From Yoonia sp. (GTDB taxonomy: Bacteria; Pseudomonadota; Alphaproteobacteria; Rhodobacterales; Rhodobacteraceae): 11,012 nucleotides of DNA. The translations under genes were made by a program, and so were the position numbers. Below are positions 1-6,663 of the stretch, piece by piece (positions within the stretch are counted from its first letter, which is position 1; each line of letters begins with the position of its first letter). Under the pieces are notes generated by a model. That model had not been told where the DNA came from, made no database searches, and was given only the letters and a program-made list of their open reading frames with translations. The stretch covers positions 1-11,012 of the forward strand of contig JAPKCP010000090.1 in NCBI GenBank assembly GCA_028822885.1, read 5' to 3'.

Positions 1-401
1 CATTGCCCGACATGAAAGCCGAAAAATCGGGGCGCTTGATTGCAATCGCATCAGCTGCAGGTCTGCGCGGTTACCCTTATGTTAGTGCATATTGTGCGGC
101 GAAACACGGCGTTATCGGACTGACAAGGTCACTCGCACGCGAAGTTGCCCGCACAGGGATTACTGTAAATGCAATCTGTCCGGGATTTATAGAAACACCA
201 CTCTTGGAACGTTCAATTTCCAAGATAACCAGCACGACAGGCATGAGCGAAGATGATGCGATCAAGACGCTGAAGTCCGATAACCCGCAGGGGCGGTTCA
301 TTCAAACAGATGAGGTCGCCGGTACCGCAGTGTGGCTATGTTCAGAGGCTGCACGGTCAGTGAACGGGCATGCCTTGAGCATGACAGGCGGCGAGATATG
401 A
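1..401 (+). CDS. Short-chain dehydrogenase/reductase, C-terminal part (5' truncated by window edge); probable 3-hydroxyacyl-CoA dehydrogenase
   Basis: About 132 residues of a classical SDR remain, reading in the frame of base 3 and ending with TGA at 399-401. The active site is visible: Ser in the IASAAG strand (residue 17 of the visible part), then Tyr30 and Lys34 of the YxxxK motif (YCAAK), followed by the NAICPG loop and a C-terminal MTGG segment. The N-terminal Rossmann part with the TGxxxGxG cofactor motif, about 120 residues, lies left of the window, so the TTG at 3 is not the true start. SDRs of this kind are NAD(P)-dependent alcohol dehydrogenases. Next to a crotonase, an acyl-CoA dehydrogenase and a thiolase, the likely job (inference) is oxidation of a 3-hydroxyacyl-CoA intermediate of aromatic acid breakdown in the cytosol. 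The stop codon overlaps the MarR start (ATGA), which suggests translational coupling. The family call is secure; the substrate is not. Confidence 0.9.
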   Translation, partial: LPDMKAEKSGRLIAIASAAGLRGYPYVSAYCAAKHGVIGLTRSLAREVARTGITVNAICPGFIETPLLERSISKITSTTGMSEDDAIKTLKSDNPQGRFIQTDEVAGTAVWLCSEAARSVNGHALSMTGGEI

Positions 402-865
402 TGTCTAAACTGCACCGCACACCGGAACCAATGTCTAAGACGCGCCTGCGTTTGTGGCTTAAATTGCTTAAAACCAGCAGCCGGATAGAAGCTGAACTTC
501 GCCGCCGTTTGCGCGACGAATACGGGACAACATTGCCGCGATTTGATGTTCTAGCCGCGCTGTCGCGGTTCCCTGACGGATTAAAGATGAGTGCGTTGTC
601 AGACCTTTTACGGGTATCCAATGGCAACGTCACAGGGATTGTGGATCGCCTGACACAAGACGGTCACACGCTACGCGTCGCAGTTCCCGGTGATAGGCGG
701 GCGCAGTTGGCACGGCTAACCCCTGCGGGACAATCAGAATTCGCCAAATTAGCGGCGGCCCACGAAACATGGTTGGACGCATTACTGACCGACTTAGACG
801 CAGATGACGTCGCAATACTTTATGATCTGCTCCAGAAAACAGAAGGGACACACAATGCGCAGTGA
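398..865 (+). CDS. MarR-family transcriptional regulator
   Basis: The protein has 155 residues, the usual MarR size. Helical dimerisation segments (about 14-45 and 115-148) flank a winged helix-turn-helix. A helix pair around residues 64-88 (SALSDLLRVSNGNVTGIVDR) is followed by a wing at about 90-104 carrying the D99-R100-R101 signature seen in MarR proteins. ATG 398 overlaps the SDR stop (ATGA). ATG 401 is adjacent, and a third ATG at 431 sits in a repeat of the same ATGTCTAA octamer; 398 or 401 is preferred because a GGCGGCGAG stretch lies upstream. The gene sits inside the operon it probably controls. MarR regulators of aromatic-CoA pathways commonly repress and are released by the aromatic acid or its CoA thioester; that role is inferred here. 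No operator palindrome was found in the window, and the main promoter is probably upstream of the left edge. Its stop overlaps the next gene by 11 bases. Confidence 0.92.
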   Translation: MMSKLHRTPEPMSKTRLRLWLKLLKTSSRIEAELRRRLRDEYGTTLPRFDVLAALSRFPDGLKMSALSDLLRVSNGNVTGIVDRLTQDGHTLRVAVPGDRRAQLARLTPAGQSEFAKLAAAHETWLDALLTDLDADDVAILYDLLQKTEGTHNAQ

Positions 866-1655
866 TGTCACACATTTTTATTGTCGGATCGAAGATGGTG
901 TCGCCTATTTGAATCTCAACGGGCCTGACCGGAAGAATCCGCTGACATTCGATAGTTATGCAGAATTGCGAAACTGGTTTCAGGATCTGAAATATTCCGA
1001 CGATGTGCATGCCGTGGTTTTCGGCTCAAACGGCGGTAACTTTAGCTCTGGCGGCGACGTGCATGACATCATTGGTCCGCTGACCAAGATGGGCATGAAA
1101 GAACTTTTGCAATTCACCCGCATGACGGGCGACCTTGTCAAAGCGATGATGCATTGCGGCAAGCCAATCATCGCAGCGATTGATGGCATTTGTGTAGGGG
1201 CTGGTGCGATCATTGCGATGGCGTCTGATCTGCGTATTGCCACGCCTGATGCGAAAGTTGCGTTTTTGTTTAATCGGGTGGGCTTGGCTGGATGTGACAT
1301 GGGTGCATGTGCCATTCTGCCGCGGATTATTGGTCAGGGTCGCGCTGCCGAACTTTTGTATCTTGGCCGATCCATGAGCGCTGACGAAGGCGAACGTTGG
1401 GGCTTTTTCAATCGTATCGTTGCAACTGATCAACTTGAAATATCCGCCGCCGATCTTGCCAAACGGATTGTCACGGGGCCAACATTTGCAAACTCGATCA
1501 CGAAAACGATGCTTTTGCAGGAATGGTCGATGACCATCGATCAGGCCATCGAAGCTGAGGCGCAGGCACAGGCACTTTGCATGCAAGGGAACGATTTCAC
1601 CCGTGCATACGAGGCATTTGTTGCCAAAGAAAAACCAGCTTTCGGGGGTAATTGA
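855..1655 (+). CDS. Crotonase-superfamily (enoyl-CoA hydratase-like) protein lacking the standard catalytic glutamates
   Basis: The protein has 266 residues, a normal crotonase length. Family hallmarks are clear: an oxyanion-hole region around 62-70 (NFSSGGDVH), a second one at 107-126 (AAIDGICVGAGAIIAMASD), and the RAAELLYLGRSMSADE segment near 163-178. The two glutamates that hydrate enoyl-CoA in true hydratases have no counterpart: the first position falls on isoleucine (about 119-120) and the second lies in a stretch reading F-L-F-N-R (137-141). An aspartate, D148 in GCDMG, sits where 4-chlorobenzoyl-CoA dehalogenase has its nucleophilic Asp145 (aligned from memory). The chemistry may therefore be ring-opening hydrolysis, isomerisation or another CoA-ester reaction rather than plain hydration (inference). 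ATG 855 is chosen because AGAAGGGA lies just upstream; the open frame extends back to 804 inside the MarR gene. Its stop overlaps the acyl-CoA dehydrogenase start by one base (TGATG). Confidence 0.88.
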   Translation: MRSDVTHFYCRIEDGVAYLNLNGPDRKNPLTFDSYAELRNWFQDLKYSDDVHAVVFGSNGGNFSSGGDVHDIIGPLTKMGMKELLQFTRMTGDLVKAMMHCGKPIIAAIDGICVGAGAIIAMASDLRIATPDAKVAFLFNRVGLAGCDMGACAILPRIIGQGRAAELLYLGRSMSADEGERWGFFNRIVATDQLEISAADLAKRIVTGPTFANSITKTMLLQEWSMTIDQAIEAEAQAQALCMQGNDFTRAYEAFVAKEKPAFGGN

Positions 1656-2812
1656 TGGCGGATCGCTCATACCTAACTTGGCCTTTCTTTGAAGAGAGGC
1701 ACCGCGCACTGGCTGACCGATTAGATGGCTGGGCACAGACAAATTTAACAGATGTTGATCACACGGACACCGATACTGCCTGCCGCACGCTGGTTCGCAT
1801 GTTGGGTGATGCGGGGTGGCTCGAACACTCAGCCTCCGAAGATGAGCCGCTTGATGTCCGAACGCTTTGCATAATCCGCGAAACGCTCGCGTATCATGAT
1901 GGTTTGGCTGATTTCGCATTTGCGATGCAAGGTTTAGGTACTGGCGCAATTACGCTGTTCGGGACGCCGGCACAAAAAACTGATTGGTTACCGTTGACAC
2001 GGACTGGGCGCGCGATTTCAGCGTTTGCATTAACCGAACCACAATCGGGTTCTGATGTGGCCAATTCGACAATGACTGCGACGCGAGATGGCGCAGATTA
2101 TGTTCTGAACGGCGAAAAGACATGGATTTCTAACGGTGGCATCGCTGACGTCTACACTGTGTTTGCCCGCACAGGTGACGGCCCCGGCGCCAAGGGGCTT
2201 TCTGCATTTATTGTGCCCGCTGATACGCTGGGATTGAACATCAAAGAGCGGCTGGACACGATCGCGCCACATCCGTTGGCGACACTAGAATTCAGTGATT
2301 GCCGCATCCCTTCAGACAGTATGCTTGGAAAATCGGGACAGGGCTTCAAGATTGCCATGTCAGTCTTGGATGTCTTTCGATCAACTGTTGCAGCAGCCGC
2401 TTTGGGGTTTGCTCGCCGCGCAATGGACGAGGGTTTGGGCCGCGCCACAACGCGCCAAGTTCAAGGTCAGTCATTGTCCCAGCTGCAATTGGTCCAAGGA
2501 CACATCGCAGATATGGCGCTGGACATCGATGCGGCAGCACTTTTGATTTACCGTGCAGGTTGGGCCAAAGATACCGGTGCACCGCGTATCACCCGCGAGG
2601 CGGCGATGGCGAAACTATTTGCCACGGAACAAGCGCAAGTAGTGATTGATAAGGCCGTTCAGCTACACGGCGGTGACGGTGTCCGGTCTGGTCAAACGGT
2701 TGAGCGGCTTTACCGCGAAATCCGTGCCTTGCGGATATATGAAGGTGCTTCTGACGTTCAAAAACTGATCATCGCGCGTCAAACGCTTTCGGCGTTTCAG
2801 GGAGGCGAATGA
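1655..2812 (+). CDS. Acyl-CoA dehydrogenase family protein (FAD-dependent)
   Basis: The protein has 385 residues with the full acyl-CoA dehydrogenase fold. There is an all-alpha N-domain (about 8-118), a beta middle domain with the ALTEPQSGSD flavin/substrate motif at 125-134 and the WISNGG motif at 157-162, and a helical C-domain. The C-domain carries the VQLHGGDG segment (335-342) and RIYEGASDVQK (360-370). Glu363 of IYEGAS matches the catalytic base of medium-chain acyl-CoA dehydrogenase, so the enzyme should be active. The family oxidises acyl-CoA to 2-enoyl-CoA with electrons passed to ETF. In this operon the substrate is probably a ring-derived alicyclic or dicarboxylic acyl-CoA (inference). 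ATG 1655 shares its A with the stop of the crotonase gene and follows a GGGGG run at 1644-1648; the in-frame TTG at 1652 is less likely. The 3' end overlaps the ligase gene (ATGA). Confidence 0.94.
   Translation: MADRSYLTWPFFEERHRALADRLDGWAQTNLTDVDHTDTDTACRTLVRMLGDAGWLEHSASEDEPLDVRTLCIIRETLAYHDGLADFAFAMQGLGTGAITLFGTPAQKTDWLPLTRTGRAISAFALTEPQSGSDVANSTMTATRDGADYVLNGEKTWISNGGIADVYTVFARTGDGPGAKGLSAFIVPADTLGLNIKERLDTIAPHPLATLEFSDCRIPSDSMLGKSGQGFKIAMSVLDVFRSTVAAAALGFARRAMDEGLGRATTRQVQGQSLSQLQLVQGHIADMALDIDAAALLIYRAGWAKDTGAPRITREAAMAKLFATEQAQVVIDKAVQLHGGDGVRSGQTVERLYREIRALRIYEGASDVQKLIIARQTLSAFQGGE
2801..2805 (+). promoter_or_regulatory. Ribosome binding site for the aryl-CoA ligase gene
   Basis: A GGAGG core lies 3 bases before ATG 2809 and 9 bases before a second in-frame ATG at 2815. 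The spacing fits 2815 better than 2809, so the real start of the ligase may be two codons further in; the ATGA overlap at 2809 argues for the first. Confidence 0.6.
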
Positions 2813-4446
2813 ACATGCTTGGATCAACGGCCCATACCGACACGTTTGCGCGAGATAACTTGCCGAAAGCCGAAAGCTGGCCAGAGTTGCTACTTGATGG
2901 CTTTAGCTATCCTGATCGGCTTAACGCTGGATACGAACTTACTGATGGCATGGTTATCAAAGGCTTTGGTGATCATACCGCATTGATTGGAAATGGTCGT
3001 CGTAGGACCTACAAAGAACTCACTGATTGGACGAACCGCATCGCCCATGTTTTGGTCGAAGATATGGATGTCCAACCTGGAAATCGTATTCTTATTCGCT
3101 CAGCCAACAATCCTGCAATGGTCGCATGCTGGCTTGCTGCTACCAAAGTGGGCGCGGTCGTTGTGAATACCATGCCGATGCTGCGGGCTGGCGAACTCAA
3201 CAAATACATCGACAAAGCACAGATCTGCTTCGCGCTTTGCGATACGCGGCTGATGGAGGAAATGGATAAATGCCTCGCGAGCAACCCTACTTTGCAACGT
3301 GTGATGGGTTTTGATGGATCATCAAACCACGATGCTGAATTAGATCGACTTGCCCTTGAAAAACCGGTTCAGTTTAGCACGGTTCAAACGTCGCAAGATG
3401 ATGTCGCACTTTTGGGATTTACATCGGGTTCAACCGGCGACCCAAAGGCGACAATGCATTTTCACCGCGATCTTTTGATCATCGCTGATGGATACGCCAA
3501 GGAAATTTTGGGTGTGACATCCTATGATGTTTTCATCGGATCGCCGCCGCTTGCATTTACGTTTGGGCTTGGCGGGTTGGCCATTTTCCCTTTGAGGTTT
3601 GGAGCAGCGGCGACGTTGCTTGAGACCGCATCACCTCCAAATCTCATTGAATACATCGAAAAATACCGCGCAACCGTTTGCTTGACAGCACCTACTGCTT
3701 ATCGCGCAATGCTGCGCGCGATGGACGATGGTGCTGATTTGTCCTCACTACGCGCAGCCGTGTCAGCAGGTGAAACGCTTCCGGCCCCCGTTTATGACGA
3801 ATGGATTGCCAAAACTGGTAAGCCGATGCTGGATGGTATCGGGGCAACTGAGATGCTGCATATCTTCATCTCTAACCGCTTAGATGACCACCGACCGGCT
3901 TGTACTGGCAAGCCGATCACAGGGTATCAGGCCAAAATTATCGGACCCGACGGTATAGAAACACCGCGCGGGACAGCCGGACGTTTGGCGCTGAAGGGAC
4001 CAACAGGTTGTCGGTACTTAGGTGGGCAGCGGCAGGACGAATATGTGCAAGATGGCTGGAATATCTCTGGCGATACATTCGTGCAGGACGACGAAGGCTA
4101 TTACCACTTTGCAGCGCGCAATGATGATATCATCGTATCGTCTGGCTACAACATCGCAGGGCCCGAAGTAGAGGCGGCACTTTTATCACATGCTACCGTT
4201 TCTGAATGTGCAGTGATCGGCGCACCCGACGCAAAACGAGGGAGCATCGTCGAAGCTCATATCGTGTTATCCGACGGAGTTGTAGGCGACGCCGCACAAA
4301 TAAAAGGACTTCAGGACCATGTAAAATCTGAAATTGCACCGTTCAAATACCCGCGAAGCATTGTCTTTACGGCCGCTCTCCCCAAAACTGTCACAGGCAA
4401 GATCCAACGTTTTTTACTGATACCAGTTGGTGAGAGCAAAGAATAA
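2809..4446 (+). CDS. abmG: Aryl-CoA ligase (AMP-forming), 2-aminobenzoate-/benzoate-CoA ligase family
   Basis: The protein has 545 residues of the ANL adenylating superfamily. The phosphate-binding loop FTSGSTGDPK is at 204-213 and is followed by ATMHFHRD, a run I associate with benzoate-type ligases. Also visible are GIGATEM (343-349), the hinge region RNDDIIVSSGYNI (437-449) and the catalytic lysine K531 in KTVTGKIQR. The enzyme makes aryl-CoA, AMP and PPi from an aromatic acid, ATP and CoA in the cytosol, committing the imported acid to the CoA-dependent pathway. The N-terminus (AHTDTFARDNLP) and the pocket (T251-F252; H351-I352) resemble, from memory, 2-aminobenzoate-CoA ligases. Benzoate-CoA ligase has Ala-Tyr at the first pair. 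The symbol abmG is therefore tentative; benzoate or a hydroxybenzoate is possible. It ends the first block of overlapping genes, 97 bases before the transporter genes. Confidence 0.85.
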   Translation: MNMLGSTAHTDTFARDNLPKAESWPELLLDGFSYPDRLNAGYELTDGMVIKGFGDHTALIGNGRRRTYKELTDWTNRIAHVLVEDMDVQPGNRILIRSANNPAMVACWLAATKVGAVVVNTMPMLRAGELNKYIDKAQICFALCDTRLMEEMDKCLASNPTLQRVMGFDGSSNHDAELDRLALEKPVQFSTVQTSQDDVALLGFTSGSTGDPKATMHFHRDLLIIADGYAKEILGVTSYDVFIGSPPLAFTFGLGGLAIFPLRFGAAATLLETASPPNLIEYIEKYRATVCLTAPTAYRAMLRAMDDGADLSSLRAAVSAGETLPAPVYDEWIAKTGKPMLDGIGATEMLHIFISNRLDDHRPACTGKPITGYQAKIIGPDGIETPRGTAGRLALKGPTGCRYLGGQRQDEYVQDGWNISGDTFVQDDEGYYHFAARNDDIIVSSGYNIAGPEVEAALLSHATVSECAVIGAPDAKRGSIVEAHIVLSDGVVGDAAQIKGLQDHVKSEIAPFKYPRSIVFTAALPKTVTGKIQRFLLIPVGESKE

Positions 4447-4543
4447 ACCGAACACACTAAAATCGACGGAAACGTATATTTTCTTCAATCGGGCAAAAGA
4501 CCCGACACCAAAAACCGTCATAAATACAACAAAGGAACGCAAC
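4447..4543 (+). promoter_or_regulatory. Intergenic leader before the transporter genes, A/T-rich, with a small hairpin; possible secondary promoter
   Basis: This 97-base gap separates the catabolic genes from the transporter. It holds a TATATT box at 4475-4480, a 5-bp inverted repeat TCGGG/CCCGA (4489-4493 with 4501-4505, 7-base loop), and AAAGGAA at 4531-4537, which is the ribosome site for the binding protein. No convincing -35 box pairs with the TATATT, and there is no U-run after the hairpin, so neither a promoter nor a terminator is shown. An internal promoter boosting binding-protein expression would be plausible (inference). Confidence 0.3.
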
Positions 4544-5686
4544 ATGAAACTAAAGTCACTTATTTTATCCACGGCTCTAGTGGCCCTTGCTGGCGGCGCA
4601 TCCGCAGAGAACCACGCGGTAAAGGTTGGTATGATCACGACCTTGTCTGGTGGTGGTGCTGGGTTGGGCATTGATGTGCGGGACGGATTTATGCTGGCGA
4701 TTGCACAATCGGGTCGTGACGATATCGAAGTCATTATCGAAGACGATCAGCGCAAACCCGATGTAGCTGTCCAGCTTGCTGACAAGATGATCCAATCTGA
4801 CGACGTGGATGTAATGACAGGTATTATTTGGTCAAATCTTGCTATGGCAGTTGTACCAAGTGCCGTAGCACAAGGTAAATTCTATCTTTCACCAAATGCT
4901 GGGCCGTCGGCACTCGCAGGTAAAGGATGTCATGAAAACTACTTCAACGTGGCGTGGCAAAACGACAATCTGCACGAGGCTGCAGGCGCCTACGCAAACA
5001 GCGTAAATTATAGCAACAGTTTCATCCTCGCGCCAAATTATCCGGCAGGACAGGACGCGTTGACCGGCTATAAACGCATGTATGAAGGCGAGCTTGCAGG
5101 TGAAATCTTTACCAAGCTAGGTCAAACGGATTACGCCGCAGAAATTGCGCAAATCCGTGCATCAGGCGCAGATAGCGTATTTTTCTTCCTTCCTGGTGGC
5201 ATGGGGATTTCCTTTCTCAAGCAATATGCAGACAGCGGCGTGGATCTTCCGGTCGTCGGACCTGCATTCTCGTTTGACCAAGGTATCCTGCAGGCCGTCG
5301 GCGGCGCAGCACTTGGCGTCGTGAATACGAGCCAATGGAACAAAGACATCGACAACGCGGCCAATGCTGCGTTTGTCGAAACCTTCCAAGCTGAATACGG
5401 ACGGTTACCATCGTTGTATGCAAGCCAAGGTTTTGACACCGCAAACTTGCTGATCTCTGCCATTGACGTTGCAAGCCCAGACGATGCGGACGCGTTCCGC
5501 GCAGCACTCGAAGCTGCAAACTTTGACAGCACACGTGGAGACTTTGAGTTTGGTCCGAACCATCACCCAATTCAGGACATCTACGCGCGTGAAGTGATCC
5601 AAGAAGGCGATGTTTTCACCAATAAAATAATTGGTGTTGCGCTCGAAAATCACAGCGATGCGTATGCTGCAGAATGTTCATTCTAA
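4544..5686 (+). CDS. ABC transporter periplasmic substrate-binding protein (LivK/HAAT type), probable aromatic acid binder
   Basis: The protein has 380 residues. The N-terminus MKLKSLILSTALVALAGGASA is a typical Sec signal peptide: Lys2 and Lys4, a hydrophobic core, and a signal peptidase I site after A21. The mature part opens with VKVGMITTLSGGGAGLG, the usual first strand and ligand loop of the Peripla_BP_6 (leucine-binding-protein-like) fold, which is two lobed. Cys129 (GKGCHEN) and Cys378 (three residues from the C-terminus) are the only mature cysteines and may form a disulfide. Next to an aryl-CoA ligase, this fold is used in other bacteria (for example CouP in Rhodopseudomonas palustris) to capture aromatic acids, so the ligand is probably the ligase substrate rather than leucine (inference). 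ATG 4544 follows AAAGGAA. The open frame reaches back to 4427, but that extension has no family sense. A strong hairpin follows the gene. Confidence 0.92.
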   Translation: MKLKSLILSTALVALAGGASAENHAVKVGMITTLSGGGAGLGIDVRDGFMLAIAQSGRDDIEVIIEDDQRKPDVAVQLADKMIQSDDVDVMTGIIWSNLAMAVVPSAVAQGKFYLSPNAGPSALAGKGCHENYFNVAWQNDNLHEAAGAYANSVNYSNSFILAPNYPAGQDALTGYKRMYEGELAGEIFTKLGQTDYAAEIAQIRASGADSVFFFLPGGMGISFLKQYADSGVDLPVVGPAFSFDQGILQAVGGAALGVVNTSQWNKDIDNAANAAFVETFQAEYGRLPSLYASQGFDTANLLISAIDVASPDDADAFRAALEAANFDSTRGDFEFGPNHHPIQDIYAREVIQEGDVFTNKIIGVALENHSDAYAAECSF

Positions 5687-5696
5687 GCTGAAACCT

Positions 5697-5724
5697 GTCT
5701 GGGCTTGCTTTCGCGAGCCCAGAC
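5697..5724 (+). terminator. Strong intercistronic hairpin after the binding-protein gene (attenuator or mRNA stabiliser)
   Basis: Eleven bases after the stop there is a 12-bp stem, 5697-5708 paired with 5713-5724, closed by a TTTC tetraloop. The outer nine pairs are perfect (GTCTGGGCT with AGCCCAGAC), then one T-G wobble and two G-C/C-G pairs. No T-run follows, so it is not a classic intrinsic terminator. Hairpins at this place in ABC operons usually protect the upstream message or cause partial termination, giving more binding protein than permease. The weak ribosome site of the next gene fits that idea. Confidence 0.75.
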
Positions 5725-5742
5725 CCATTCGGATTCTAAAAC

Positions 5743-6663
5743 ATGTCCACAATCTTAATTATCGAACAGATCCTGAATGGTCTACAATTTGGCGTCATGC
5801 TGTTTTTGATGGCAGCTGGCCTGACCTTGATCTTCGGGGTCATGGGGTTGATCAACCTCGCCCATGGATCGCTTTATATGATCGGCGCATTTGCGGCAGC
5901 GGCGGTCGCTGGCCTGACAGGGTCATTCTTGTTGGCGCTGCTGGCCGCTATGACTGCGGCGGCCATTGCTGGCGTACTTGTGGAAATGCTAGTGATGAGA
6001 CGATTATACGCCACCGATCATCTTGATCAGGTATTGGCGACCTTTGCCCTTATATTGATTTTTTCGGAAGGGACGCGCTGGATTTTTGGGTCGTTCCCGT
6101 TGTTCCTCGAAATACCAGATTACCTATCCGGTCCAGTGACCTTACCCGGAGGCATTGAATACCCGTTTTACCGCCTCGTTCTGATCTGCGTTGGACTACT
6201 TGTGGCTGCGGGCCTTGGCCTTTTGATCACGCGCACACGGATTGGTATTCAAATCCGTGCAGGTGAAAACGACCGTGAAATGATCGCAGCCCTTGGTGTT
6301 GATATCTCTAGACTGTATACTTTGGTCTTTGCACTTGGTGCGGCTCTTGCCGGATTGGCTGGCGCACTGGTCGGCGCAATCCAGTCGGTGCAAGTTGGTA
6401 TGGGTGAACCTGTCCTGATCCTCGCATTTGTAGTCATTGTTATTGGGGGTATCGGGTCGATCAAAGGCGCGTTGATTGGCGCGCTACTGGTTGGGCTCAC
6501 TGACACGCTTGGCGGCATTTTTCTGCCCGAACTTTTTAAACTATTCATGGAGCCGTCTGCAGCGCAAACCTCTGGGTCTGCACTTGCATCGATGGCCATA
6601 TATATCCTGATGGGTGTCGTCCTCATTTGGCGACCAACAGGCTTGTTTGGAGTGCGCAATTGA
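5743..6663 (+). CDS. ABC transporter permease, LivH type
   Basis: The protein has 306 residues, nearly all in hydrophobic segments (about 8-34, 40-60, 62-84, 96-112, 143-163, 190-214, 222-252, 280-296). Family marks are the N-terminal GLQFGVMLFLMAAGLTLIFGVMGLINLAHG region, the cytoplasmic ATPase-coupling segment IRAGENDREMIAALGVD (171-187), and VVIVIGGIGSIKGALIGAL (230-248). It forms the membrane channel together with the next gene product. The usual length for this family is about 290-310. ATG 5743 lacks a clear Shine-Dalgarno (only GGATTC upstream), so initiation may be weak. The gene lies 56 bases after the binding-protein gene, beyond the hairpin, and its stop overlaps the next start (TTGA). 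The family call is secure; the substrate is inferred from the operon. Confidence 0.93.
   Translation: MSTILIIEQILNGLQFGVMLFLMAAGLTLIFGVMGLINLAHGSLYMIGAFAAAAVAGLTGSFLLALLAAMTAAAIAGVLVEMLVMRRLYATDHLDQVLATFALILIFSEGTRWIFGSFPLFLEIPDYLSGPVTLPGGIEYPFYRLVLICVGLLVAAGLGLLITRTRIGIQIRAGENDREMIAALGVDISRLYTLVFALGAALAGLAGALVGAIQSVQVGMGEPVLILAFVVIVIGGIGSIKGALIGALLVGLTDTLGGIFLPELFKLFMEPSAAQTSGSALASMAIYILMGVVLIWRPTGLFGVRN
6649..6652 (+). promoter_or_regulatory. Ribosome binding site supporting the TTG start of the second permease
   Basis: GGAG lies 7 bases before TTG 6660, the ideal spacing. The other in-frame candidate, TTG 6627, has no purine-rich box and would put an unrelated peptide at the N-terminus, so 6660 is chosen. 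Confidence 0.65.

Noticed and set aside
332..397. N-terminal extension of the MarR gene from ATG 332
   Set aside because: It would overlap the SDR gene by 70 bases and adds a Cys/Arg-rich stretch without family similarity; starts at 398 or 401 are better.
1..401. SDR as a broken pseudogene because the cofactor-binding half is missing
   Set aside because: The frame is open to the window edge; the missing part is simply outside the window.
1026..1949. Long antisense open frame of 307 codons opposite the crotonase and acyl-CoA dehydrogenase genes
   Set aside because: Its Cys-, His- and Arg-rich translation resembles no family and it lies fully opposite two genes with intact catalytic or family motifs, so it is a shadow frame.
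4489..4505. Small hairpin TCGGG/CCCGA as a terminator after the ligase gene
   Set aside because: The stem has only 5 pairs with a 7-base loop and no T-run follows; it is too weak to call, though noted in the leader entry.
4427..4543. Upstream extension of the binding-protein gene
   Set aside because: It would bury the clear signal peptide that begins at 4544 and place the frame inside the ligase end.
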